Positions 10,565 to 21,047 of a stretch of DNA of 64,000 bases are shown in pieces. The number at the start of each line of letters is the position of its first letter. The first letter of the stretch is position 1. Under the pieces are notes generated by a model. The model was given only the letters and a program-made list of their open reading frames with translations. It searched no databases and was not told where the DNA came from. The stretch is from Pelistega ratti. GTDB taxonomy: Bacteria; Pseudomonadota; Gammaproteobacteria; Burkholderiales; Burkholderiaceae_B. The stretch spans positions 1 through 64,000 of the forward strand of contig NZ_CP047165.1 of the NCBI RefSeq assembly GCF_009833965.1, in the 5' to 3' direction. The position numbers and the translations under genes were made by a program.

Positions 10565-11584
10565 TTACTTATTCACTTTTTTCCATTCAGTACGTACCAA
10601 TTCTTTTACAGCATCTGGTAAAGGTACATAATCAAGTTTTTGTGCTTGTTCATTTCCTTTTTGGTATGCCCAGTTAAAGAAATCAAGTACTGTTTCTGAA
10701 CGTTGTTTATCAGCACCATTTTTTGGTACTAAAATAAAGGTAGCTGCTGCTAATGGCCATGCATTTGCTGCTGGTTGATTTGTTAGCACTAAGTTAAATC
10801 CTTTTGCTTTTGTCCAATCAACATTGGCAGCGGCAGCAAAGTTTTCTTGAGATGGAAGTACAAAATTACCTGCTGCATTTTGTAGTTGGATATAGGTCAT
10901 TTTATTTTGTTTAGCATAAGCATACTCTACATAACCAATAGAGTTTTTAACACGACCAACATAAATAGAAACACCTTCGTTGCCTTTACCTGCAGCACCG
11001 CTTGCTGAGGTTGGCCATTTTACGGTGTTAGCAGCACCAACTTTTTCTTTCCAGTCAGGTGATACTTGGCTTAAATAATGCGTGAAAATAAAGCTTGTAC
11101 CTGAACCGTCTGAGCGGAATACGGTAGTGATAGGTGCATCAGGTAGTGAGGCAGATGGATTTAATTGTTTAATTTTCTCATCATTCCAGCGAGTAATTTT
11201 GCCTAAGTAAATATCGGCTAATAATTCGCCTGTTAATTTAAGTTCCCCTGCTTTGATACCTTCTACATTAATAATAGGTACAACACCACCAATAACGGTT
11301 GGGAATTGGATAAGGTTGTTTTTAGTAAGATCTTCTTCTTTCATTGGTGAGTCAGAAGCACCAAAATCAACAGTACCAGAAATAATTTGTTTTACACCAC
11401 CAGATGAGCCGATAGATTGATAGTTAATTTGATTACCTGTTTCTGCCTTATAATCCATTGCCCATTGTACATAAATGGGTTGAGGGAAAGACGCGCCAGC
11501 ACCTGTAACAGTAGTAGCTTGTGAAACTTGACTAAAAGTAAGTGTAGACAATAAAGTTAATGTTATTGTACTAATCTTTTTCAT
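10565..11584 (-). CDS. pstS: Phosphate-binding periplasmic protein PstS
   Basis: High-affinity phosphate receptor feeding PstCA. 339 aa with a Sec signal peptide of about 23 residues (TFSQVSQA-TTV). Ligand-binding signatures are visible: TGAGASFPQPIY at the mature N-terminus, QSIGSSGGVKQI, DFGASDSPM, and FRSDGSGTSFIFTHYLS in the middle. A good GGAG ribosome binding site precedes the ATG. It has its own Pho-box promoter upstream and a stem-loop downstream, consistent with it being made in excess over the membrane subunits. Confidence 0.97.
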   Translation of the reverse strand: MKKISTITLTLLSTLTFSQVSQATTVTGAGASFPQPIYVQWAMDYKAETGNQINYQSIGSSGGVKQIISGTVDFGASDSPMKEEDLTKNNLIQFPTVIGGVVPIINVEGIKAGELKLTGELLADIYLGKITRWNDEKIKQLNPSASLPDAPITTVFRSDGSGTSFIFTHYLSQVSPDWKEKVGAANTVKWPTSASGAAGKGNEGVSIYVGRVKNSIGYVEYAYAKQNKMTYIQLQNAAGNFVLPSQENFAAAANVDWTKAKGFNLVLTNQPAANAWPLAAATFILVPKNGADKQRSETVLDFFNWAYQKGNEQAQKLDYVPLPDAVKELVRTEWKKVNK

Positions 11585-11631
11585 GGTATTCTCCTTGAGT
11601 TAATTATGTGTGAATTATTATCACGCCGATA

Positions 11632-11665
11632 AAGATAACAAATGAATATGTCAGAAATATGACAA
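11632..11665 (-). promoter_or_regulatory. Pho box and -10 element of pstS promoter
   Basis: On the minus strand TTGTCATATTTCTGACAT (11648-11665) gives two 7-mers, TTGTCAT and CTGACAT, separated by 4 AT bases, matching the PhoB half-site pattern. Exactly 10 nt later is TATCTT (11632-11637), the distance at which PhoB replaces a -35 element in known Pho promoters. It is 64 nt ahead of the pstS ATG. Confidence 0.85.
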
Positions 11666-11738
11666 ATAATATTTACAATTTGATTTGTTTTTTTAACAAC
11701 ACTAAGGTGGTAGAGGAAAGGTATAAAGGGGGAGGGAT

Positions 11739-11757
11739 AAGATAATGGGATTATCTT
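11739..11757. repeat. Short hairpin in phoU-pstS gap
   Basis: AAGATAAT and ATTATCTT form a perfect 8-bp stem with a GGG loop. It lies between the Pho box of pstS and the larger inverted repeat at 11788..11866. No U-run follows on either strand; role unknown. Confidence 0.45.
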
Positions 11758-11787
11758 GTAGCGATGTTTGTGGGGAAAAAGAGGGGG

Positions 11788-11866
11788 GCTACGCTACTGT
11801 TATTATTGTTATATATTGTCTGTTTTATTAGGGGAAGAGATGTAAAACAGAGGGCTGTAGCGTAGC
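11788..11866 (-). repeat. Nested inverted repeat downstream of phoU
   Basis: An outer perfect 10-bp pair, GCTACGCTAC (11788-11797) with GTAGCGTAGC (11857-11866), encloses an inner 8-bp pair, CTGTTTTA (11820-11827) with TAAAACAG (11843-11850). Both outer arms are flanked by six-G/C runs, so the flanks form a short direct repeat. In the phoU direction the second arm is followed by C-rich sequence and CTCTTTTT, so it may end phoU transcription. It could also be a small mobile repeat. Confidence 0.6.
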
Positions 11867-11890
11867 AAAGGGGGGCTTATATTAGATGTT

Positions 11891-12592
11891 TTATTGTAAA
11901 TTAGATTCAATTTCAGCCAGTGGCTTGTGTCGTATATCAATACCATGTACTAAATAGACAACGTGTTCAGCCATGTTTTTAGCATGATCGCCAATACGTT
12001 CAATCGCTTTATTCATCATCATAACATCAATCCATGTGCTGATTCTTTTTGGATCTTCAAAGATATTGGTTGTGATTAAGCGAATTTGGTTACGATAGTC
12101 TGTATCTAGTTTTTCATCGGCTAAGCGTAAAGTAATCACCGTATTTTCATCTAAACGGGCAAAAGCATCTAATGCTTGGCGAACCATACTAAATGCCATT
12201 TCTAAAATGCGGTGTGTATCGTATAGTTCTGGAATAGTGATTTTATTATTTGTTAATAAATTATTGGTATAGAGAGCGATTTTTTTAAGCTCATCACCAA
12301 TACGTTCTAAATCGACAATCATTTTGGATGTTGTTAAGACAAAGCGTAAATCACTTGCAGCAGGTTGTCGTCTAGCGATAATGGTTTGGCAATGATCATC
12401 AATACGACCTTCCATATCATTAATTTTTTTATCGTTTTCAACGACTTCTTCTAAACCTTGTGTGTTACCTTGGTTTAGACTGTTGAGAATGGTTTGGATT
12501 TGTTGCTCAATAATGCCGCCCATTTGCATAACTTCTGTGCGAACGTTTTCAAGCTCTTGGTTAAAATAGGAAGAAATGTGCTGATTTTTCAT
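11891..12592 (-). CDS. phoU: Phosphate signalling/transport regulator PhoU
   Basis: Cytoplasmic regulator that links Pst transport state to PhoR and restrains the Pho response. 233 aa, made of two three-helix PhoU repeats. Metal-binding-type motifs E(N)DKKINDMEG near residue 48 and ERIGDELKKIALY near residue 100 belong to the first repeat, and ERIGDHAKNMAEHVVYL near residue 198 to the second. Unlike the E. coli order (pstSCAB-phoU), it is the most upstream gene here, with its own Pho box, and is separated from pstS by 306 nt of structured DNA. Confidence 0.96.
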   Translation of the reverse strand: MKNQHISSYFNQELENVRTEVMQMGGIIEQQIQTILNSLNQGNTQGLEEVVENDKKINDMEGRIDDHCQTIIARRQPAASDLRFVLTTSKMIVDLERIGDELKKIALYTNNLLTNNKITIPELYDTHRILEMAFSMVRQALDAFARLDENTVITLRLADEKLDTDYRNQIRLITTNIFEDPKRISTWIDVMMMNKAIERIGDHAKNMAEHVVYLVHGIDIRHKPLAEIESNLQ

Positions 12593-12627
12593 TGAAATAA
12601 GCCCTAAAATAAATTATAAACAGTGCC

Positions 12628-12661
12628 AGTATAAAGAGTAAATATGTCAAAAATATGACAA
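12628..12661 (-). promoter_or_regulatory. Pho box and -10 element of phoU promoter
   Basis: TTGTCATATTTTTGACAT on the minus strand (12644-12661) differs from the pstS Pho box at one base. Exactly 10 nt further is TATACT (12628-12633), a good -10. It lies 52 nt ahead of the phoU ATG. The identical geometry at both genes supports PhoB control of both. Confidence 0.85.
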
Positions 12662-12958
12662 TTAATCGTTTCTTATTTTTCCTTCATTCTAATGTATTGT
12701 GTTTAATAATATTGAATGCATAAAATAGATATGATGACTAAAACTATTAATCATAGTGTAGGGAAAGCTACTCACCTATCATTTTATAGGGTCATGTTAA
12801 TTGGCTTTATTATTTGTTTTAGATAAGAATATTATTTGTAGTGTAAAGGTATTCTTATCATTTATGCGTATTACTTGATTAAAGTATATAAAAATGATGG
12901 TATATATTGATAATTTATGCTAAATTTCTAATGTCTTTTCTTTATAAAAAGGATTTTC
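12662..12958. other. Intergenic region with 10-bp inverted repeat
   Basis: Remainder of the 366-nt divergent gap between phoU and the lipoprotein gene. No gene is seen. GATAAGAATA (12822-12831) and TATTCTTATC (12850-12859) form a perfect inverted repeat with an 18-nt spacer about 100 nt ahead of the lipoprotein start; this could be an operator or an mRNA hairpin. A short TACTT/AAGTA pair follows. Confidence 0.5.
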
Positions 12959-13882
12959 ATGATGAAAAAAACAATCATAGCAACTGTTATTGGTTCGGTG
13001 TTTATGTTAGCGGCTTGCAGTGATAATACTGAGCTGACTCAAGCGAAAGAAAAGTTGGCTACCCTTGAGCAACAATCGGCTCAACAGGTAGAAAAATTAA
13101 CGGCTGAACTCAATCAAGTTAAAGCAGAATTGGCAACTCATGCTTCTCAAGTACCTGCATTGCACGTAAAGGTATCGACTGTATTTGAAAAAGAAGAAGA
13201 AATCAAACATACGGTTAAAGATGAGTATGATATAGAAACAACAACAGTGCATTATAGAATGCAAGTCCCTGAAACAGGTATAGATTGGCTTGATACATTA
13301 CTTGTAAAAGTCTATAGTAATACTGATGGTAAATTATCAGACAAAGTATTGACTAAAGAAGCACTTACTCAACAGGCTCAACAAGAATTTTCTACTATAG
13401 TTGATGATATTAAAAAAGAGCCTATTAGTGGTTATGAGCATATTTCTAATGCTGAGTTTGAAGGACAGCGTGAAAATATCGTGACATTTAGCCATTCTTA
13501 TTATTCTTATGCCGGTGGTGCGCATGGTGTAGGAGGTATTAATTATATTAATATTGATACAAATAAAAAGGCAATTATTACCTTAAATGATTTAATTGCG
13601 CCTGCTCAACAAGATAAATTAAAAGATATATTATGGGGAAAGTATAAGGGAGATCAGGCAGAAGAAGATCTTTTTGTAAACAGAAAAGATTTTGATTTTA
13701 TTAAAAATAATAATTTCTACTTTAGTCCAGCTGGTTTACACTTTGTCTATCCTGTGTATACACTAGGCCCTTATGTAGAGGGGGAAGTAGAATTGACCGT
13801 TTCATGGTATGAAATTAATGCTTTATTAAATAAAGATTATCAACGTGAATCCATTGAAATGGACTCTGTAGAGGGTAGTTAG
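12959..13882 (+). CDS. Lipoprotein with DUF4163/DUF3298 (RsiV/PdaC-like) domain
   Basis: 307 aa. The signal peptide ends in lipobox LAAC (Cys about residue 20), so it should be lipidated. Residues 25-60 form a short coiled coil rich in Glu, Gln and Lys. The main domain has ...TFSHSYYSYAGGAHGVGGINYINIDTNK followed by ITLNDLI and YFSPAGLHFVYPVYTLGPYVEGEVELTVSW, the pattern shared by RsiV-type proteins that bind lysozyme and by PdaC-associated domains. Binding partner in this organism is unknown. Two ATGs in tandem (12959 and 12962) follow an AAAGGA site. It has no operon partner. Confidence 0.75.
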   Translation: MMKKTIIATVIGSVFMLAACSDNTELTQAKEKLATLEQQSAQQVEKLTAELNQVKAELATHASQVPALHVKVSTVFEKEEEIKHTVKDEYDIETTTVHYRMQVPETGIDWLDTLLVKVYSNTDGKLSDKVLTKEALTQQAQQEFSTIVDDIKKEPISGYEHISNAEFEGQRENIVTFSHSYYSYAGGAHGVGGINYINIDTNKKAIITLNDLIAPAQQDKLKDILWGKYKGDQAEEDLFVNRKDFDFIKNNNFYFSPAGLHFVYPVYTLGPYVEGEVELTVSWYEINALLNKDYQRESIEMDSVEGS

Positions 13883-14044
13883 TATTATCTGTTCTTACTA
13901 TTATATCGAGGTAATATAACGATTGATAATCGGTATAAAAAGTGAATAGAAGAGATGGTATAAAGTAGTGAATAAAGCGTAGGAAGTTTATACTTTATAT
14001 ACAAAAAATAGTTTACTAACCACTTTCTTCTTTTTAATAAAAAA

Positions 14045-14070
14045 ATCCCCAGAGAAGTCTGGGGATTTTG
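14045..14070. terminator. Bidirectional terminator between lipoprotein gene and acnB
   Basis: Stem ATCCCCAGA (14045-14053) with TCTGGGGAT (14058-14066), loop GAAG, A-tract on the left and T-rich stretch on the right. It is 50 nt past the acnB stop, with the longer U-run in the acnB direction. Confidence 0.85.
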
Positions 14071-14118
14071 TTTGAATCGATGAAGTGGTGAAAAAGAAAT
14101 TTCCCACCACTAAATTGA

Positions 14119-16710
14119 TTATGCTTTCACTGTAGCAGCAAGTTCTTTGTAGCTATCGATTTGATCAAAGTTCATATAGCGATAGATCTTATCACCATTT
14201 TCATTAATCACTCCAATATCAGCAAGGTATTCTTCTCGTGTAGGAATACGACCAAGACGAGAACAAATTGCTGCTAATTCTGCCGAACCGAGATAGACAT
14301 TGGTATTCTTACCTAAACGGTTAGGGAAGTTACGTGTACTGGTTGACATTACGGTTGCCCCTTCTCGAACTTGGGCTTGGTTACCCATACAGAGTGAGCA
14401 ACCCGGCATTTCTGTACGCGCACCAGAAACACCGAATACACCATAGTGTCCTTCTTCGGTTAATTGCTCTGCATCCATTTTGGTTGGTGGAGCAATCCAT
14501 AGGCGTACAGGAATATCACGTTTACCTTCAAGTAGTTTAGAAGCGGCACGGAAATGACCGATATTGGTCATACAACTACCGATAAAGACTTCGTCAATTT
14601 TTGCACCAGCAACGTCTGAAAGTGTTTTCACATCATCAGGGTCATTAGGGCAGGCAACGATAGGTTCGTGAATTTCATTTAAGTCAATCTCAATGACAGC
14701 AGCGTATTCTGCATCAGGATCGGCTTGTAATAATTGTGGATTTGCTAACCACTCTTCCATTTTACGGATACGGCGAGCTAATGAGCGTGCATCTTGATAG
14801 CCATTTGCAATCATTGTTTTTAATAGGGTGATATTACTATTGATGTATTCAATGATTGGCTCTTTATTAAGATGTACGGTACAACCAGCCGCTGAACGTT
14901 CAGCAGAAGCATCGGTGATTTCAAAAGCTTGTTCTACTTTAAGATCAGGTAAACCTTCGATTTCAAGGATACGTCCAGAGAAGATATTTTTCTTACCTTG
15001 TTTAGCAACGGTTAATAAACCTTGTTTAATAGCGTATAAAGGAATTGCATTCACAAGGTCGCGTAGTGTTACGCCAGGTTGCATTTTACCTTTGAAACGA
15101 ACTAAAACAGACTCAGGCATATCTAATGGCATAACACCTGTTGCAGCAGCAAAGGCAACAAGACCAGAACCTGCAGGGAATGAAATACCAATTGGGAAAC
15201 GAGTATGAGAGTCACCACCTGTACCGACTGTATCAGGTAATAACATACGGTTTAGCCATGAGTGAATGACACCATCACCGGGACGTAATGAAATACCACC
15301 ACGGCTACTAATAAAGGCAGGTAATTCATGGTGTGTTTTTACATCAACAGGTTTTGGATAAGCTGCGGTATGACAGAATGACTGCATGACTAAGTCAGCA
15401 GAGAAACCTAAACAAGCAAGGTCTTTTAATTCGTCACGTGTCATTGGACCAGTGGTATCTTGGCTACCGACAGAAGTCATGCGTGGTTCGCAGTAAGTAC
15501 CTGGACGGACACCTTGTCCTTCAGGTAAACCACAGGCACGCCCAACCATTTTTTGAGCCAATGTAAAGCCTTTACCTGTATCAGCAGGGCTTTTGGGTAG
15601 GCGGAATAAGGTTGATGGGGGTAAACCAAGGGCTTCACGCGCTTTTGCGGTTAGACCACGACCAATAATCAATGGAATACGACCACCTGCACGGACTTCA
15701 TCAAATAAAACATCTGATTTAACTTGGAATTCGGCAATGACTTGACCATTTTTGATGGCTTTACCTTCGTATGGGCGAAGTTCAACTTCATCTCCCATTT
15801 CCATTTGAGAAACATCTAATTCGATAGGTAATGCACCGGCATCTTCCATGGTGTTATAAAAGATAGGAGCAATTTTACCACCCAAACAGACACCACCAAA
15901 ACGTTTGTTAGGAATGAAAGGAATATCTTCACCCGTAAACCATAAAACAGAGTTAGTTGCTGATTTACGAGAAGAACCTGTTCCTACCACATCACCGACA
16001 TAAGCAACAAGATTACCTTTTTCTTTGAGTGATTGGATAAAGGCAACAGGACCACGTTTACCATCTTCTTCTGGTTCAAAAGCAGCGCCTTCACGTTTGT
16101 TTTTTAACATGGCGAGTGCATGCATTGGAATATCAGGACGTGTTGTGGCATCAGGTGCGGGTGATAAGTCATCGGTATTCGTTTCACCGGGTACTTTGAA
16201 AACAGTGATTTTGAGACTTTCAGGTACTTCAGGACGACTAGTAAACCATTCGCCATCTGCCCAGCTTTGTAGAACTTCTTTGGCAAATTGATTACCTTTT
16301 TCGGCTTTCTCTTGTACATCGTGGAAAGCATCAAACATTAATAAGGTTTTTTTCAATGCATTAGCGGCAATTTGCCCTAGTTCTGGGTTATCTAAAAGCT
16401 CAATTAATGGGCTGATATTGTAACCACCTAGCATAGTACCTAGTAGTTCAGTTGCATAAGCAGGGCTGATAAGCGCATTTTTTTCACTACCAAATGCGAG
16501 AGCAGCGAGGTAAGATGCTTTTACTTTGGCTGCTTCATCTACACCAGCAGGTACACGGTGAGTGAATAGCTCTAATAAAAATTCTTCTTCACCAGTAGGT
16601 GGATTTTTGAGCAATTCGATAAGATCAGCGGTTTGTTGCGCTGATAGGGGGAGGGCAGGAATACCCAAGGCAGCACGTTCTGCTGCATGTTTACGATACG
16701 CTTCTAACAT
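14119..16710 (-). CDS. acnB: Bifunctional aconitate hydratase 2 / 2-methylisocitrate dehydratase
   Basis: Interconverts citrate and isocitrate in the TCA cycle using a [4Fe-4S] cluster. AcnB type: the HEAT-like and swivel domains come first ([54 protein letters not shown]), the catalytic domains after. 863 aa, as expected. Predicted cluster ligands sit in [10 protein letters not shown] near residue 708 and GCSLCMGNQ near residues 767-771, at the same positions as in E. coli AcnB. An 18-bp perfect palindrome lies 68 nt upstream and may be an operator. Monocistronic, with a terminator on its 3' side. Confidence 0.97.
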   Translation of the reverse strand: MLEAYRKHAAERAALGIPALPLSAQQTADLIELLKNPPTGEEEFLLELFTHRVPAGVDEAAKVKASYLAALAFGSEKNALISPAYATELLGTMLGGYNISPLIELLDNPELGQIAANALKKTLLMFDAFHDVQEKAEKGNQFAKEVLQSWADGEWFTSRPEVPESLKITVFKVPGETNTDDLSPAPDATTRPDIPMHALAMLKNKREGAAFEPEEDGKRGPVAFIQSLKEKGNLVAYVGDVVGTGSSRKSATNSVLWFTGEDIPFIPNKRFGGVCLGGKIAPIFYNTMEDAGALPIELDVSQMEMGDEVELRPYEGKAIKNGQVIAEFQVKSDVLFDEVRAGGRIPLIIGRGLTAKAREALGLPPSTLFRLPKSPADTGKGFTLAQKMVGRACGLPEGQGVRPGTYCEPRMTSVGSQDTTGPMTRDELKDLACLGFSADLVMQSFCHTAAYPKPVDVKTHHELPAFISSRGGISLRPGDGVIHSWLNRMLLPDTVGTGGDSHTRFPIGISFPAGSGLVAFAAATGVMPLDMPESVLVRFKGKMQPGVTLRDLVNAIPLYAIKQGLLTVAKQGKKNIFSGRILEIEGLPDLKVEQAFEITDASAERSAAGCTVHLNKEPIIEYINSNITLLKTMIANGYQDARSLARRIRKMEEWLANPQLLQADPDAEYAAVIEIDLNEIHEPIVACPNDPDDVKTLSDVAGAKIDEVFIGSCMTNIGHFRAASKLLEGKRDIPVRLWIAPPTKMDAEQLTEEGHYGVFGVSGARTEMPGCSLCMGNQAQVREGATVMSTSTRNFPNRLGKNTNVYLGSAELAAICSRLGRIPTREEYLADIGVINENGDKIYRYMNFDQIDSYKELAATVKA

Positions 16711-16777
16711 ATGCTTTCCCTAAAGTGATTTAAAATTAATATGCTCTATTATAAAGTAAAAAATGAATGTCATGTTT

Positions 16778-16795
16778 AAGTCTTATATAAGACTT
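16778..16795. promoter_or_regulatory. 18-bp palindrome upstream of acnB, candidate operator
   Basis: AAGTCTTATATAAGACTT is its own reverse complement. The core TCTTATATAAGA resembles the TCTTATA repeats between mdh and the GntR regulator at 23814..23841, so a shared regulator is plausible. It lies in the 250-nt stretch between acnB and the thiC riboswitch, where no gene is seen. Confidence 0.6.
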
Positions 16796-16965
16796 GCTCA
16801 AAAGCAACAAAAATCTAGGGTTAGCGAGTATAAAAATGCCATATAGGTGTTGTTTTTTATCATAAGTTTAACGAATAGGTGTTGAAGTAAACCATAATCC
16901 ATGTATTACAAATTTGTACTTGCTATTTTGTTGCTGACTTGTTACACTTTGTGTATTCATAACGA

Positions 16966-17041
16966 AACAGGGGTGCTGTAATTTTATACGGCTGAGAATT
17001 ACCCTTTATACCCGAACAAGATAATACTTGCGTGGGGAGTT
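16966..17041 (+). ncRNA. TPP riboswitch (THI element)
   Basis: The conserved thi-box blocks are present in order: GGGGTGC (about 16970), GGCTGAGA (about 16990), TACCC, then CCCGAACAAGATAAT and ACTTGCGTGGGGA. This is the thiamine pyrophosphate aptamer and lies directly upstream of thiC, where it is expected to shut off expression when TPP is plentiful. Confidence 0.95.
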
Positions 17042-17074
17042 TTAGGTATGTGACTGACTATTCATCATTCATAG

Positions 17075-18997
<1,923 letters not shown>

Positions 18998-19073
18998 TTG
19001 GAGCATATAAAGATCGATTGGATTTAGTAAAGGAGGAGTAGCTAAGGAGGAGGAAGAGGAGACTTCTATATCA

Positions 19074-19112
19074 ATAAATTTAGGGCTAATCTAATATAGC
19101 CCCTAAATTTTT
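19074..19112 (+). terminator. thiC terminator built on a dispersed repeat
   Basis: AAATTTAGGG-CTA and TAGCCCCTAAATTT form a long stem with one bulge around an AATCTAATA loop, followed by TTTTTAT. Its core, TTTAGGGCTAATCTAATA (19079-19096), is identical in reverse complement to 54566..54583, and with the flanks 24 of 27 bases match there. Confidence 0.75.
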
Positions 19113-19247
19113 ATATAACTCTAAATAGTATTTTAGAAAAATAACTGATCGATATTTAAAATAGATAAGTGAAATAATATAAAAATTCTTGTAAAAAGAA
19201 TAAATGGTTTTTGCTAGAACGGTGATATAAATAAGAGAGATTATTGG

Positions 19248-20129
19248 TTAGTATGGTATTGTTGCTAATTTCTCTTTTAAGAAATTAATAAATACTTGTG
19301 TTTTAGCGGGTAAAAGTTTAGTTGTTGTGAGGATATAGGCGGTAATGGGTTTTGCATGCCATGTTGGTAATATACGCTGGATTTTACCTGCTTGAACATA
19401 TTGTTGTGCAAGAATATCGGGTAGTATCGTAATCCCTAACCCCTCACAAGCTAAGCGTAAATTCATACCGACACTATTTCCTTCAAAAGAACCCTGTATT
19501 TCAATCATTTTTTCTTTTTTTGAATGATGAATAAGATGCCATTGTGATTGATGGTGGAGTTGTAAACATTGGTGATGTATAAGTTCTTCTGGTGTATTGG
19601 GTATGCCAGAATGTGCAAGGTAGTGGGCTGAGGCATATAAACTACGCGTTAACGTAACCAGTTTACGGCTAATAAGAGAGGAATTTTTTTGTTCCCCCAT
19701 TCTAATGACCATGTCAAATGTTTCGGTAATAATATCCACCTTACGAGGTGTTATATCAAACGCTAATTGAATGAGAGGGTAACGTTGATGAAATTCTGGT
19801 AGAAGCGGAGAAAGAATATCATAAGCAAAATCAACAGGGATAGAGATGCGTAGTATGCCAGTTGGATTGGTCAATATACCATTTAATTGTTGATGTAATG
19901 CTTTACTTTCTTGAACAATATGGACAGCTCTATCATAGTAAATCTTACCAATATCAGTGAGTTCTATTCGGCGAGTTGTTCGATTAAGTAATTGTAGCCC
20001 TAACTGTTTTTCTAATTTATTGATTCTTACCGAAATCGTAGAGGTTGGTATATGTAGTTTACGAGAGGCACTGGTAAAACCTTTAGCATTGACTACCTCT
20101 ACAAAGAGATTCATATCATCTATCAGCAT
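19248..20129 (-). CDS. LysR family transcriptional regulator
   Basis: 293 aa. The N-terminal winged helix has FVEVVNAKGFTSASRKLHIPTSTISVRINKLEKQLGLQLLNRTTRRIELTDIG; the rest is a periplasmic-binding-like effector domain (about residues 90-290). It belongs to the branch often annotated as DsdC/AaeR-like 'transcriptional regulator'; ligand unknown. It diverges from an isochorismatase-family hydrolase with a 116-nt shared gap, so that gene is its likely target. The start MLIDDMNLF lacks a good ribosome binding site; MNLF at 20114 is an alternative. Confidence 0.88.
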   Translation of the reverse strand: MLIDDMNLFVEVVNAKGFTSASRKLHIPTSTISVRINKLEKQLGLQLLNRTTRRIELTDIGKIYYDRAVHIVQESKALHQQLNGILTNPTGILRISIPVDFAYDILSPLLPEFHQRYPLIQLAFDITPRKVDIITETFDMVIRMGEQKNSSLISRKLVTLTRSLYASAHYLAHSGIPNTPEELIHHQCLQLHHQSQWHLIHHSKKEKMIEIQGSFEGNSVGMNLRLACEGLGITILPDILAQQYVQAGKIQRILPTWHAKPITAYILTTTKLLPAKTQVFINFLKEKLATIPY

Positions 20130-20176
20130 ATTAATTATTCAAAATAATGAATAGTAAATTCAATTTTACATTATTT

Positions 20177-20199
20177 ATATTTATTTTTTGAATAAATAT
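20177..20199. promoter_or_regulatory. Candidate LysR-type operator
   Basis: ATATTTATT-N5-AATAAATAT, a perfect 9-bp inverted repeat in the divergent gap between the LysR gene and the hydrolase gene. A second, shorter one (ATTATT-CAA-AATAAT, 20134-20148) lies at the regulator start. AT-richness lowers the specificity of both. Confidence 0.45.
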
Positions 20200-20245
20200 A
20201 ATGAAGATGTTTTATTAGTTTTATTAATTTCTTAGGAGAATGTCT

Positions 20246-20827
20246 ATGAAAAATGTATTTACAGTAGATAATGCCACTATGTTACTGATTGATCATCAGG
20301 TGGGTACAATGGGCTGGGTTGGCTCTATTTCTTTTGATGAAATGAAAAAACATGCGTTGATGTTAGCGAAAACAGCCAAGGCGACTAATATGCCAGTTGT
20401 ACTAACATCTAGTATGGAGGATCAAGCTCAAGGCCCTTTACTACCTGAGTTACAAACCATCCTACCACAAGCATTTGAAAATAGGATTTTGCGAGCAGGC
20501 ATTGTGAATGCGATGAATGATGTTAATTTTGCAAATGCGGTAAAAGCAACAGGTCGTAAGAAAGTGATTGTTGCTGGGGTAACCAATGATGTATGTACAG
20601 TGTATCCTGTATTAACACTATTAGAACAAGGGTATGAGGTGCAAGTAGTAGCGGATGCAGGAGGCTCACCCAGTAAATTTGCAGATGAAATGTCATTAAT
20701 TCGTATGCGAGAAGCGGGAGCAATAATTACGAGCACTAATCAACTCATTGCGGAGTTAGCACAAGATTGGTCTTCTGAAAATGGTTCAAAATTATTAGGT
20801 GTAATTGTAGAGAGTTTTCAAAGTTAA
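20246..20827 (+). CDS. Isochorismatase-family cysteine hydrolase (YcaC-like)
   Basis: 193 aa from the ATG at 20246, chosen because AGGAGA ends at 20239, leaving a 6-nt spacer; an ATG at 20240 is too close. Fold signs: TMLLIDHQVGTMGW with the catalytic Asp near residue 15, conserved Lys in the TAKAT/ARNM region, and nucleophile Cys in VAGVTNDVC near residue 114. It most resembles YcaC-type hydrolases of unknown substrate rather than true isochorismatases or nicotinamidases. Its neighbour on the other strand is a LysR regulator, suggesting inducible expression. Hairpins at 20853..20918 follow. Confidence 0.8.
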   Translation: MKNVFTVDNATMLLIDHQVGTMGWVGSISFDEMKKHALMLAKTAKATNMPVVLTSSMEDQAQGPLLPELQTILPQAFENRILRAGIVNAMNDVNFANAVKATGRKKVIVAGVTNDVCTVYPVLTLLEQGYEVQVVADAGGSPSKFADEMSLIRMREAGAIITSTNQLIAELAQDWSSENGSKLLGVIVESFQS

Positions 20828-20852
20828 TTGACGATTATTTCTTTATTTAAGA

Positions 20853-20918
20853 AGGGTGCTTTTTACGGTTTATAGCGATAAGGGTGAAAAGTACCCTAGT
20901 CTTTTAAAAGACCTTATC
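20853..20918. terminator. Overlapping hairpins after the hydrolase gene
   Basis: AGGGTGCTTTT (20853-20863) pairs with AAAAGTACCCT (20887-20897) with one G-U. GATAAGG (20877-20883) can instead pair with CCTTATC (20912-20918), and GTCTTTTAAAAGAC (20899-20912) is a perfect palindrome. The first two stems overlap and exclude each other. Probably a terminator region, though the U-run is modest. Confidence 0.45.
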
Positions 20919-21047
20919 ACTAGATAAAAATATCCCCAAAAAGGAATAAAAATATAATCTAATCAATAAAATAGTTAATGCTGTTCTAATTCTGATAGAA
21001 TGCCATAGATATTTATAGGTATTTTTATATTTCTTTAGAGGGATAAA

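Noticed and set aside
19020-19065. Purine-rich AGGAGG runs after thiC as a start site for a small gene
   Set aside because: No start codon with an open frame of useful length follows before the terminator.
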